Shown: positions 1 through 7,771 of the stretch, piece by piece
How positions within the stretch are numbered: position 1 is the first letter of the stretch
Layout of the letters: each line of letters begins with the position of its first letter
Origin: Eubacterium plexicaudatum ASF492
Lineage (GTDB): Bacteria; Bacillota; Clostridia; Lachnospirales; Lachnospiraceae
Direction: 5' to 3'
Assembly (NCBI RefSeq): GCF_000364225.2
Contig: NZ_AQFT02000001.1
Location: 496,001 to 560,000 of the forward strand
DNA length: 64,000 nt
The notes under the pieces: generated by a model
The model's input: the letters and a program-made list of their open reading frames with translations, nothing else
Told to the model about the DNA's origin: nothing
The model's database searches: none
Translations under genes and position numbers: made by a program

Positions 1-2
1 TT

Positions 3-1148
3 GGCTTGATGCGTGACCCGGAGGAAAGGGGACACCTTATCCTTGACCCGGACACTGCGCCGACTATCCGAAGAATCTATGACCTTGCCTTAAACGGCTG
101 GGGGTGTATGCGGATAGCCAAACAGCTTATGGAGGATAAAATCCCCATCACACGGGTAAAAAGCAATACGGAATGTGACGTGAATTATTATTCGTGGGGG
201 AGCGCAAGGATTAGCCATATCCTGCGGAACCCGTTTTACAAGGGCGCACATCTTGTCTGCCGGACGCACCAGAAGGGAATCCGCTCCAATGCCTATGACA
301 TCATTCCCCGTGAGGAATGGGAAGTCCTTGAGGGCTGCCATGAAGCCATTGTAAGCCCGGAGGACTGGGAGAAGGTGCAGGAACTGATTGACCGCCGCCC
401 TCCCATCATGGAGGGGAACGCCTGCCCCTTCTACAACCTGTTCCACGGCATTATCTACTGCGCCACCTGCGGGAAGTCCATGCAGGTACGCTATGAGAAG
501 GTAGGCAGAACCGGGAAGAACCGCTTTACCGGCGAGGAACGGGAGCCGATAGACAAGGCGTATTATATCTGCCAGACGTATAACCGGCTGGGGAAGAACG
601 CCTGCACCAGCCATAAGGTGGAAGCCAGGGATTTATACAATCTTGTGTTGAGGGACATTCAGGAACTTGTGGCAATGGCGTTGAAAGACGTGGAATCGTT
701 CTACCAGCGGATTAGCAGCCGCATGGAGCGGCGGTATCTGGCGGACGCTTCGGAGATGGAGAAGGAGCGGGAACGGCTGGAAGCAAGGAACCGGGAGATT
801 GACGATATGTTTTTGAACCTGTATACCGACAAGGCGAAGGGAATCCTGTCAGAGCAGCGGTTTGTGAAGCTGACGGCGGCGATGGAGCGGGAACAGGAGG
901 AAAACCAGAAGCAGCTAAAAGAATTGACCCTCTCCTTGCGCCGTTCCAATGAGCAGGAAAGCGATGTCCGCACCTTTATCCGGGAAATCCGGCAGTACGC
1001 CGCAGTCCGGGAACTGGACGAGGGTATCTTGAACCGCCTTATCAGCCGGATTCTGGTGGGGGAGGTGAAAAAGGTTGACGGGGAGAAGTTTCAGAAAATC
1101 AAAATCATTTATAACTTTGTCGGGGAGATACCAGCGGCAACAGAATAA
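3..1148 (+). CDS. Large serine recombinase, C-terminal part (5' end outside window)
   Basis: This is the distal part of a large serine recombinase, the enzyme class that integrates and excises clostridial conjugative and mobilizable elements. The reading frame is open to the left edge, so the N-terminal resolvase domain with the catalytic serine lies outside. What is visible is the recombinase domain (fragment residues about 1-130, with the typical LRNPFYKGAHL stretch), a zinc ribbon beginning CATCGKSM and closed by a second cysteine pair in CQTYNRLGKNACTSH, then a long charged coiled-coil region and the C-terminal tail. The G+C-rich codon use differs from the genes after 7.7 kb. It probably served the element whose conjugation remnants lie at 2.7-5.6 kb, although that link is inference. 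Confidence 0.88.
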   Translation, partial: GLMRDPEERGHLILDPDTAPTIRRIYDLALNGWGCMRIAKQLMEDKIPITRVKSNTECDVNYYSWGSARISHILRNPFYKGAHLVCRTHQKGIRSNAYDIIPREEWEVLEGCHEAIVSPEDWEKVQELIDRRPPIMEGNACPFYNLFHGIIYCATCGKSMQVRYEKVGRTGKNRFTGEEREPIDKAYYICQTYNRLGKNACTSHKVEARDLYNLVLRDIQELVAMALKDVESFYQRISSRMERRYLADASEMEKERERLEARNREIDDMFLNLYTDKAKGILSEQRFVKLTAAMEREQEENQKQLKELTLSLRRSNEQESDVRTFIREIRQYAAVRELDEGILNRLISRILVGEVKKVDGEKFQKIKIIYNFVGEIPAATE

Positions 1149-1167
1149 TGTGAGATTATAGAAAGTC

Positions 1168-1198
1168 AGGAGGAATCCAACTTTTTAAGATTCCTCCT
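1168..1198. terminator. Hairpin after the recombinase gene, possible terminator
   Basis: A perfect 10-bp inverted repeat (1168-1177 with 1189-1198, AGGAGGAATC against GATTCCTCCT) starts 19 bases after the recombinase stop. The T run (1213-1219) is about 14 bases beyond the stem, so termination is plausible but not classical. It could also serve the minus-strand lipoprotein gene that ends at 1267. Confidence 0.5.
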
Positions 1199-1266
1199 GT
1201 GCATTGGCGCTGTTTTTTTGCAGCTTCTTTTGGACTTAACCGTGAATACACAATAATTTTGCAAAA

Positions 1267-1811
1267 TTATTCACCTGTGATTATTACAATTTTCACAGCT
1301 TGAGTTGGATGTTCTTCATCATCAAGTGTCCCCCGGTAACTGATCTCAACTTTATCGCCCACAGCAATCGTGGAACCTCCTTTTGCCTCATGGGCACTTT
1401 CCGTGGAATACCCTTCTAATATCGGGGTATTTTCCATAAAAAAATAATAGAGCATATCGTCCTCCGGAGTCCTGAGTGTAAGTATGTTTTCTTCATACTT
1501 TTCAATAATTCCTGCTATGGGATCGCCCGCTGGGATTTCTTCGACCGGGATTTCTTCGAGCGGAATTTCTTCGGCTTCCGAAGTGGTTTTTTGGTTTCTT
1601 CTGTAATCTCTGACTTTGACGATTCTGTAACTTTTGCTTCTGTTTCTGTAGTTTTTGCATCTACAGTTTTTACATCTGCTACTTCTTCCTGAACCGTTTC
1701 TTTCGGGGAATCATTCTCCACAGATATTTCATCCTTTTTTTGTTCCGATGAGCATCCGATCATCCCCATAGTTAAAGCTATCATAAATATCAGTATCAAT
1801 TTCCTTTTCAT
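1267..1811 (-). CDS. Hypothetical lipoprotein, frame broken by one base
   Basis: A small secreted lipoprotein of unknown function. The start MKRKLILIF is followed by a hydrophobic signal segment and a lipobox ending in GMIGC, then an acidic, threonine- and glutamate-rich linker with repeated EEIP units. The C-terminal part (about 60 residues) resembles a small OB-like or DUF3221-type domain, but I do not recognise it firmly. The frame breaks in a run of six T on the plus strand (1587-1592). Adding one base joins the two halves into a single protein of about 181 residues. It follows the lipoprotein at 1830-2381 by 18 bases on the same strand, so the two probably share a promoter. Confidence 0.6.
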
Positions 1812-1829
1812 AATCTTTCCCATCACTTT

Positions 1830-2381
1830 CTAAAAGAATCGTATTTCCTTGGCATAAAATTTATCATTTTTAAAGCTGCCCTTCATTTCAACAGACATAT
1901 GTACCTTCAAGTCCTGAAATTCAGCCTTTGTGTCCTCATAGCTTTCTCCATTTCCATCAGTGGTTTTTAAATAAAAACGGGTATCATCTTCCAAAATCAC
2001 ATGAATCAACTGAGAATCAGGGAGATCGGCATTGGAGCTTGGAGAACTGTATGATAAGGAACCGTCATCAAGAATTTTTACTTTCTTTTCGGCAATGAAA
2101 AATGAGTCTTCTTCAATCTTCCAGACCTTACCCAGAAAATCCGCATCAACAGCAGCAGCGACATCCGGCTCTAGTACCTGCCATTTACCTGCTGTATTTT
2201 CCTGCAGTCCATCCGTGTTTCCATCAATCTCTTTTGACGGCGCATCATTTAATTCCTCTAATAATGCTTCGTCTGTCTGGTTTTCTTCTGTCTTAGCAAT
2301 AGAACCGGAACCACATCCTGTAACCATTGTATTCAATATACAGACAGTACCGAGTAATATCATTACTTTTTTTAGTTTCAT
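1830..2381 (-). CDS. Hypothetical lipoprotein
   Basis: A 183-residue predicted lipoprotein. Residues 1-23 form a signal peptide ending in a lipobox (VTGCGSG), so the mature protein should be anchored outside the membrane. The middle is acidic. The C-terminal 100 residues alternate short beta-type stretches and end in a basic, phenylalanine-rich tail. No catalytic motif is seen and I do not recognise the family. The start is supported by an AGGGAGG ribosome site about six bases upstream. It is first in a two-gene minus-strand unit with the lipoprotein at 1267-1811. Both look like cargo genes carried next to the recombinase. Confidence 0.65.
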   Translation of the reverse strand: MKLKKVMILLGTVCILNTMVTGCGSGSIAKTEENQTDEALLEELNDAPSKEIDGNTDGLQENTAGKWQVLEPDVAAAVDADFLGKVWKIEEDSFFIAEKKVKILDDGSLSYSSPSSNADLPDSQLIHVILEDDTRFYLKTTDGNGESYEDTKAEFQDLKVHMSVEMKGSFKNDKFYAKEIRFF

Positions 2382-2416
2382 AAATTACCTCCCTTGTTAT
2401 CATAGAAATAACAGAT

Positions 2417-2445
2417 ATTATAGTTTGTCTAAATCATTTAAACAA
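2417..2445 (-). promoter_or_regulatory. Predicted promoter of the lipoprotein pair
   Basis: On the minus strand a perfect -10 box TATAAT (2417-2422) lies 17 bases from a weak -35 box TTGTTT (2440-2445). It stands about 35 bases upstream of the lipoprotein start at 2381. Confidence 0.5.
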
Positions 2446-2762
2446 CCTATTTGTTGTGAAATGCTTCTTAAGTGTAGCAAACGTCCTTAAACCTCTCTTA
2501 ACGATTTATCTTCTCTGTCCACCTTAATCCCAAATAAGGTTTAATTCTCTGTAGCTCTGCTGCACAGCAAGCTAATACCGAGCAGAGCAAGGCTGGTTTT
2601 AATACCCCGTAGCTTGTGTTTCTTGTAGTGGCGGCTCTGCTTTGTTTGAATAATGGATATTCAGGGGAACGCCTAATAAGGGAGGGAGAGGACAGCAGAT
2701 CGACAGCTTTCACAATCATATTATAATAAACAAAAATCCAAAAGAGTGAAGTATTCACTTGA
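2446..2762. other. Junction region without a recognised gene
   Basis: About 315 bases between the lipoprotein promoter and the VirD4 fragment. A minus-strand frame stays open through much of it, but it shows no ribosome site and no family I recognise. The right edge is a sharp join: VirD4-type codons start at 2763 directly after an in-frame stop at 2760-2762. Confidence 0.4.
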
Positions 2763-3068
2763 CAATGTGGCAAAGAGCTTATGACACAGGACGAGATCGC
2801 CGTTATGGACGGGGGCAAGTGTATTTTACAGGTGCGCGGGGTGCGCCCGTTCTTTTCGGATAAATTTGACATCACAAAACACCCGAAATACAAGTACCTG
2901 TCCGACGCAGACCCGAAAAACGCCTTTGACATGGAAAAGCACATCAAACGCCGCCCCGCCATTGTGAAGCCGGAGGAAGAATTTGACTACTACGAGATTG
3001 ACGGGGAGGGCTTACAGGAGGACACAAAGGGTGAAAGAAAAAGTATATTTTTGGGCGCACTTCACTAA
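2763..3068 (+). pseudogene. VirD4/TraG-type coupling protein, C-terminal fragment
   Basis: This is the last 90 or so residues of a type IV coupling protein of the VirD4/TraG family found in clostridial conjugative elements. The frame opens with QCGKELMTQDEIAVMDGGKC and runs through RGVRPFFSDKFDITKH, which is the usual C-terminal part of these ATPases. The Walker motifs are absent because everything upstream has been lost at 2763. Near 3029-3031 the natural stop seems to have been lost through one missing G; with the base restored the protein would end at a TGA that overlaps a GTG start (3031) of a short downstream frame, which the IS110 element then interrupts. The gene cannot be functional. 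Confidence 0.75.
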
Positions 3069-3113
3069 GGAGTCAAAAACTCCCCTGAAAACGAATATAT
3101 GTTCTAGTTTGAA

Positions 3114-4385
3114 CTAGTTATCGTTGCATTTAACTAATTGAGATATATCGTAACCTTGGGCGGCAAGAAATGCCAAAGCATTTTCTTCGTTTAAAACAAC
3201 CCGTTTTTTCTGCTCACGGCTATCTATTAATTCTTCATAGTCCGTTGGCGCAAATGGTTTCTTTTCAGAGATCATATGGTAAATACAGACCATCATCATG
3301 CGGGCTATGGCAATAATTGCTTTTTTATGTCCACGGCGCTTTTTGATTGCGTTATATTTAACTGCAAAATAAGGCTGTTTCCTGCTTCTTACGGCGGAAA
3401 GGGCGCACTGAACCATTACAGGTTTCAGATAATCGCCAGCTTTTGCGATCCGGACAGATTTTTTCTTCCCGGCGGATTCATTATTGGCAGGGGAAAACCC
3501 ACACCAGGAACAGAGATGTCCGGCGTCATCAAAGATTTCCATATCGACTCCGGTTTCAGCCAGGACAATGGTGGTACTTAGCTGAGTCATGCCTGGCATT
3601 GTGCTTACGAATTCCACAAATTCGTAATAAGGTTTTATGCGGACATAGAGCTCGACTTCTGTCTGGGTGATCATATCTTCAAGGTAATTCAGATGGTTGC
3701 GGGCAAGTTCCAGTTTTTTTGCCTGATCCGTTTCAATGTTATAGCCTTTGATCGCCTCAATGATTTCGTTTGATGTGGCTTTTGTCCCTTTTTTGATCAG
3801 TCTGCGGACAGCCTTTTCATCGATCGTGTCTGAGGTATGTTCCAGTAGATAGGACATGATCTCAGTGGCTGTTTTACAGAAAGGGTCTTTGAGAACGCTT
3901 GCGATCCCAATGTTTGAAACTGTCATGCAGTTCCGGATGCGGTTCTTTTCCGAGGATTTCATGCAGACCAGTTTAAAACGGTATCTGGCAAGTTCCCGGA
4001 GTTGCCGGAAATCTTTTGGAGGGATAAAAGAGCATCTGACCAGATCAAACTTGTAGAGGTCGGCAATCCATTTGGAATCCTTTTTGTCGGTTTTCTTGCC
4101 TTTGATAGCTTTCACATATTTGGGATGCGTAAGGCAGACATCAATGTCTTTTTCGAGATAATTAAAAACAGGAATCCAATACTTTCCTGTGGATTCCATA
4201 CAGACATGATAGCAATTATTCCCAATAAGCCAGTCGTGAAACTTTTGGATGTCCGAGTTGATGGTGGAAAAAGATTTCTGGTTATACTCAGAAACGCCTT
4301 CCTTATTGGTGGTTACGATGGTTGCAACGATAACATTTTTATGGACGTCAAGTCCACAGCAGATGGAGTATTTTAACTTCATCAT
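3114..4385 (-). CDS. IS110-family transposase (DEDD type)
   Basis: A full-length, intact transposase of 423 residues. The N-terminal RuvC-like DEDD domain shows D13 in CGLDVHKN, E64 in MESTGKYW and the aspartates near 100-103 in KTDKKDSKW. The C-terminal Transposase_20 domain carries the FVSTMPGM helix-hairpin region and the serine-containing NNESAGKKK motif (about residue 318). The start chosen (4385) has an AAGGTGGTG ribosome site six bases upstream; an upstream in-frame start at 4418 lacks one. IS110 enzymes are directed by a structured RNA encoded next to the gene, which would fall at about 4400-4590 here. Because the gene is intact, the element may still be active. Confidence 0.93.
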   Translation of the reverse strand: MMKLKYSICCGLDVHKNVIVATIVTTNKEGVSEYNQKSFSTINSDIQKFHDWLIGNNCYHVCMESTGKYWIPVFNYLEKDIDVCLTHPKYVKAIKGKKTDKKDSKWIADLYKFDLVRCSFIPPKDFRQLRELARYRFKLVCMKSSEKNRIRNCMTVSNIGIASVLKDPFCKTATEIMSYLLEHTSDTIDEKAVRRLIKKGTKATSNEIIEAIKGYNIETDQAKKLELARNHLNYLEDMITQTEVELYVRIKPYYEFVEFVSTMPGMTQLSTTIVLAETGVDMEIFDDAGHLCSWCGFSPANNESAGKKKSVRIAKAGDYLKPVMVQCALSAVRSRKQPYFAVKYNAIKKRRGHKKAIIAIARMMMVCIYHMISEKKPFAPTDYEELIDSREQKKRVVLNEENALAFLAAQGYDISQLVKCNDN

Positions 4386-4399
4386 AAGTATCACCACCT

Positions 4400-4590
4400 T
4401 AAAAATGGATAGCAACATTGACTGTCATCCAGTGACTAAATAAATATGGTTTATTACCAATGATAAGGGTCCGGGCTCAAAGTCCCACTTGTTTGTGCTT
4501 GAAAGGATGACGGCACATATAACCATGCGGGGTCGGAAATGCATCCGCCACTCACCTCCCCGTGCTCTGTAGTGTATTGCTATCCTGAAT
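4400..4590 (-). ncRNA. Candidate IS110 bridge RNA region
   Basis: IS110-group elements encode a guide (bridge) RNA in the untranslated end upstream of the transposase. Here that end is about 200 bases and has no open frame. On the minus strand it contains a nested hairpin: an outer CGGGG/CCCCG stem around an inner CGGA/TCCG stem (about 4528-4562). The existence and location follow from knowledge of the family; the exact RNA ends and guide loops are not resolved by eye. Confidence 0.42.
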
Positions 4591-4678
4591 TTATTATAAA
4601 CCAATCAACAAAGTGGCACAACTCGCTTTTTCATGACTTGTTTGTGCCTTGAGCGAAGCGAAAGGAATGATGAAAACC

Positions 4679-4846
4679 ATGAGTGAACACCCCGGAACTG
4701 ACAGGCGGCGGTTCACCCTGCTTGTCAACCCGAAAATCCGGGAGGAACAGCGGCGGGAAGCCGCCCTGCGGAAATTTATCAAGGATTGTGAACGGCTCTA
4801 CGAGAAGAACCGGGCGCATTTACAGGAGGACGCAGACCATGAATAA
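4679..4846 (+). CDS. Small conjugative-element protein
   Basis: A 55-residue, highly charged, arginine- and glutamate-rich protein (MSEHPGTDRRRFTLLVNP at the start). It has no signal peptide or membrane segment. I do not recognise a named domain. Its high G+C content and its position between the VirD4 tail and the Maff2 fragment fit a small accessory protein of the conjugation module. The start at 4679 is a choice: in-frame ATG codons at 4667 and 4670 and a TTG at 4649 are possible. It overlaps the next gene by eight bases, so the two are probably translated together. Confidence 0.5.
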   Translation: MSEHPGTDRRRFTLLVNPKIREEQRREAALRKFIKDCERLYEKNRAHLQEDADHE

Positions 4847-4997
4847 AGGTATCAGTAAAGAAATGGAGATACGGGAGGTTATGAAGTGGCAGCTACTTAT
4901 AGCCGGGGCGGTTGACGCTGCTATTAAGGGGACAGAAAGCTATATCCGGCACATGGAGCTGACCCGCCAGCAGGGAGAAAGGAGGGATTGCAGTTAA
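4839..4997 (+). CDS. Small conjugative-element protein
   Basis: A 52-residue protein starting MNKGISKEMEIREVMKWQ, with a central amphipathic helix and a charged C-terminus. An AGGAGG ribosome site lies nine bases before the ATG, and the start overlaps the end of the previous small gene. No known domain is recognised. The neighbours suggest it belongs to the same conjugation module. Confidence 0.5.
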   Translation: MNKGISKEMEIREVMKWQLLIAGAVDAAIKGTESYIRHMELTRQQGERRDCS

Positions 4998-5364
4998 GAA
5001 CAGAAAAACCGGGCGTGAGATACGCGCCCCTTGCGCCGTGGAAATGTGGATAACAGGCTATGGGGCTATGGAAAACGCCATTCACAGCACATGGAAAAGC
5101 CAGAGTGCGGCTTTCCCACGTCCTGCAAACAGCGTTTCCCACAGCCCCAAAAGAGCAGCCAGTTACCCACATTCCCACACCGCCGACTGCTACGGAAAAA
5201 GACCCTTTCCTACCTGTCATTCATAAAAAGATTTTTTAAGGAGCTGATCGGAAATCAAGAACGTAAACACGGGCTACATGGTACGCGCCCCTACCGGGGG
5301 ACGTACCGCCCAACCCTTTACAACTGAATACCGCCGCGCCGCAGAACTTACGCAGCGCGGGGAC

Positions 5365-5392
5365 ACCGCCTTTATCACAGGGCGGTTTTTTT
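5365..5392 (+). terminator. Rho-independent terminator upstream of the Maff2 fragment
   Basis: A six-base-pair stem ACCGCC/GGCGGT (5365-5370 with 5381-5386) is followed directly by a run of T to 5392. The stretch 4998-5469 holds no convincing gene. A short G+C-rich frame at 5278-5415 spans this terminator, which argues against it being translated. Confidence 0.6.
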
Positions 5393-5469
5393 ATGCGGCG
5401 GCGACCAAACGCTGACCGCCTTTTGTCCGCTTGCCGGACAGCCGCAGACGCGGCAGAAAGGATATATTC

Positions 5470-5610
5470 ATGGCATTTTTCAATAGCGCAGTAGACGTTT
5501 TGCAGACCCTTGTTGTAGCACTTGGAGCCGGGCTTGGCATTTGGGGCGTGATCAATCTCATGGAGGGCTATGGCAATGACAATCCGGGCGCGAATGCTCA
5601 TGTACGGTAA
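5470..5610 (+). pseudogene. Maff2 family membrane protein, truncated
   Basis: The first 40 or so residues match the Maff2 family of small membrane proteins found just after virD4 in Tn1549-like conjugative elements (MAFFNSAVDVLQTLVVALG, then a glycine-rich membrane helix and the NDNPGA turn). Family members continue for about 30 more residues with a second membrane helix. Here the frame stops after NDNPGANAHVR, because the conserved sequence ends near 5590 and unrelated A+T-rich DNA begins. An AGAAAGGA ribosome site precedes the ATG. The truncation marks the right edge of the conjugation remnant. Confidence 0.7.
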
Positions 5611-5778
5611 AGAAGCAAGCAACCGAAAACAAGAGATAGACTGCCAGCACCACACTATTCCGAACCAAAGAAACCAAAAAGCAGAAAGCAAGCTATCTTA
5701 TACAGTGCCATTCCCCAGTATTTTTTATTTTCCCAATCAAAGTTACAAATACATTTTATTGATACTCCATGCTCTGCC

Positions 5779-5807
5779 TTGAGTTCATTTCTATTATGCC
5801 GTATAAT
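5779..5807 (+). promoter_or_regulatory. Strong predicted promoter, cut off from its operon by an IS
   Basis: TTGAGT (5779-5784) and a perfect TATAAT (5802-5807) are 17 bases apart. Without the IS at 5849-7746 this promoter would stand about 65 bases upstream of the response regulator start. It is therefore the likely native promoter of the operon at 7772-11214. Confidence 0.65.
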
Positions 5808-5848
5808 GAAAGCATATTTTAAGCAATCAAAATTAAAGTATACCCTAC

Positions 5849-5866
5849 GAGCACTCTCGGAAACTC
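5849..5866 (+). repeat. Left terminal inverted repeat of the IS
   Basis: GAGCACTCTCGGAAACTC. It pairs with 7729-7746, differing at two positions. The target duplication CCTAC lies just outside at 5844-5848. Confidence 0.85.
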
Positions 5867-6031
5867 AATAGAGAATAAGCAGGAAAAGGTTGATTTTCAG
5901 AAATGAGAGGGATAAGGGATGGATGATTATGGGGCTTGAGCAGTCCAGAGAGCATAAAGAATAAAAATGTGCATGACTTTAAAACCTGTCAAAAAACAGG
6001 CCTGAAAGAATCCGGAAGCAGGAAACTTGGT

Positions 6032-7504
6032 TTATGCCACTGCCTGCACCTGCTGTTTATAGCGGGCATCCAGATGGATGCAGATTCCAATCATGGTTGT
6101 CATGAAAGAATAATGCTCCTTTGTGTGTATGAACATACGGTGCAGTCCGTAATCATTGAGGATGCGGTTGTTGATACGTTCCGTGGCGGTGCGTTGATTA
6201 TAAATCTTCTTATAAGCATCTGTGCCGCGGGGGACGTCGGTGTAAAGCCGGATATCCCATTCGGGCCGGGTCTTGACGACTCTCCCATATTTGGAATCGG
6301 TGCAGGAGTTTTTACATTTGGAACAGTGATCTTTCCCATAGGGGCAGCGCCACATGAGGTAACCGCTGGATCTGTCATAACCGTTAGGCTTCATGCGCAG
6401 TTTTTCCTGACATAAGGGCGTTCCATCTTTGTCAATGGTGATGGTATCAGGAATTGTTTTTGGCCGGCCGCATTTGTCGTTCAGGTCGATGAAGGCCCGT
6501 ATTCCCCTGTTTTTAAGGATCCGGTAGGTGGGGTAATTGTCCATTGCAGAATCCAGGCACATATTCGAGGTGGAAACAGCCGGCATATGTTTTTCCAGTT
6601 CATGGAAAGCGACAAGGAAATTGACCGAATCATGACGCTTTGCACTGGTAAAACGCAGAAGCAGGGGGAGATCTGTCCTGAGTTCACTGTTATAGCAGGA
6701 TAATTGGAACAAAGTGTAGCCGAAGTAATATTTTTCCAGGTCGCTGTCCCAGCCCCAGGAAGCATCGGGGTCGGGGAAATGCCGCAGGTTTTCCGGTGCG
6801 CCAACCCTGTGGTGCCCGCGTGGGCAGGCATGGGTATGCACGGCGGTGCCGTCTCCGGAAACCGTAAGGTGTTCCCTTGGTATGAGGCCGGATTCCATGG
6901 AAGGCAGGACAGCCACGTGATAGAAGAAGCGCTGCAGCCGCCCTTCAAAGTTAAAAGGGATATCCTTCCCGCTCATGAGCCGTTTTTCGATAGATTCTGT
7001 GATTTTGGGCTTTGCCTCCTGTGCTTTGTGTTTTTTGCCTTTGGACTTATCCGGCTTTTTGGTGTTCCAGGAAGCCGGAAGCAGTTTGTCCCGCGCATAT
7101 AAGTCCGTTGGCGGTGCAGCCCAGAGCCTGTCCATGAAGTCAAAATAAGAACCGAGGGGCGGCAGGGAATCCGTAGTGCAGCCGATGAGAGCGGCAAGGA
7201 GGCGGTCATGTTTGAGCCTGTCGACCCAAAGGGTAAGGGATAGCTTGGCCAAACCTTCTGAAAATAGAAGAAAGAAAAGGATAAAAGACTTTAAGATTTG
7301 TGGCTGGTTCTTAGCGGGCCTGCCAGTGTTGGAGTAAAAGGGCAGAAGGAACTCCATGGCCTTATCGGTATCGAAAAGGCGGAGTTTCTGCCATGGCTTC
7401 CAAAGCCCCGTATGGAGCCGGACTCTTTCAGAGGAATCGAAATGGACTTTGGATTCGTTGAGAAAGTACTTGTAATCTTGCATGGACTGCCAGTACTTGA
7501 TCAT
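6032..7504 (-). CDS. DDE transposase
   Basis: A 490-residue intact DDE transposase. Candidate catalytic residues are the aspartate in VSGDGTAVH, the aspartate in CLDSAMDNYP and the glutamate in QRTATERINNRI, spaced as in IS4/IS1182-like enzymes with an insertion between the second D and the E. That insertion carries a cysteine cluster (CPYGKDHCSKCKNSC) that could bind zinc. The start at 7504 has an AGGAGGTG ribosome site six bases upstream. I do not assign the IS family with certainty. The gene faces away from the response regulator operon, so its transcript would not extend into it. Confidence 0.85.
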   Translation of the reverse strand: MIKYWQSMQDYKYFLNESKVHFDSSERVRLHTGLWKPWQKLRLFDTDKAMEFLLPFYSNTGRPAKNQPQILKSFILFFLLFSEGLAKLSLTLWVDRLKHDRLLAALIGCTTDSLPPLGSYFDFMDRLWAAPPTDLYARDKLLPASWNTKKPDKSKGKKHKAQEAKPKITESIEKRLMSGKDIPFNFEGRLQRFFYHVAVLPSMESGLIPREHLTVSGDGTAVHTHACPRGHHRVGAPENLRHFPDPDASWGWDSDLEKYYFGYTLFQLSCYNSELRTDLPLLLRFTSAKRHDSVNFLVAFHELEKHMPAVSTSNMCLDSAMDNYPTYRILKNRGIRAFIDLNDKCGRPKTIPDTITIDKDGTPLCQEKLRMKPNGYDRSSGYLMWRCPYGKDHCSKCKNSCTDSKYGRVVKTRPEWDIRLYTDVPRGTDAYKKIYNQRTATERINNRILNDYGLHRMFIHTKEHYSFMTTMIGICIHLDARYKQQVQAVA

Positions 7505-7571
7505 AAAGTGCACCTCCTAGTAGTTTAGTTTAATGCTGTGCGTGTGGCACAGACGCTTCTTAACTACAAGG

Positions 7572-7612
7572 GGCGCGTTTGGTGACTGGCGTATATGGTC
7601 ACCAAACGCGCC
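7572..7612. repeat. Perfect 15-bp palindrome inside the IS
   Basis: 7572-7586 and 7598-7612 are perfect inverted copies (GGCGCGTTTGGTGAC) around an 11-base loop. It lies about 70 bases upstream of the transposase start and has no following T run. It may limit read-through into the transposase from outside, or be a protein-binding site. The function is not known. Confidence 0.7.
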
Positions 7613-7728
7613 GCACATTTTGACTTATATGTCAATACTTTTTTGAAAATTTAACAAAAATGTTTTCCGGGATATGGAGGAAAGCAAAAAAGAAGAACAT
7701 GAAAAAAGAGCGGAAATTCGGGCTTAAA

Positions 7729-7746
7729 GAGTTTCCGAGACCGCTC
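7729..7746 (+). repeat. Right terminal inverted repeat of the IS
   Basis: GAGTTTCCGAGACCGCTC, the inverted partner of 5849-5866. It is followed by the target duplication CCTAC at 7747-7751. Confidence 0.85.
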
Positions 7747-7771
7747 CCTACTTTATATGGAGGATATAAAA

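Larger units (their letters stand above)
3085..4600 (-). mobile_element. IS110-family insertion sequence (approximate limits)
   Basis: The element holds one minus-strand DEDD transposase and a long untranslated region (about 4386-4600) upstream of it, the layout of the IS110 group. No terminal inverted repeats or target duplication are evident, as expected for this family. The limits are estimates: the left limit lies between the VirD4-linked frame (about 3085) and the transposase stop, and the right limit lies before the element-type small ORFs at 4679. It has inserted inside the conjugation module. Confidence 0.6.
5849..7746 (-). mobile_element. Complete insertion sequence with inverted ends and target duplication
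   Basis: The element is 1,898 bp long. Its ends are 18-bp inverted repeats matching at 16 of 18 positions (5849-5866 GAGCACTCTCGGAAACTC; 7729-7746 is its near complement). It is flanked by a perfect 5-bp direct repeat CCTAC (5844-5848 and 7747-7751), the target duplication. One transposase gene runs on the minus strand. The intact ends and duplication indicate a recent insertion. Joining the flanks restores a continuous promoter and leader for the downstream response regulator. Confidence 0.88.

Noticed and set aside
2498..2962. 154-codon minus-strand frame
   Set aside because: It overlaps the VirD4 fragment on the other strand, has no ribosome site and matches no family I know; the VirD4 reading is clearly the coding one.
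6100..7102. Plus- and minus-strand frames of 90-155 codons within the IS transposase
   Set aside because: They are shadows of the transposase gene; their composition follows its codon pattern and they have no start signals.
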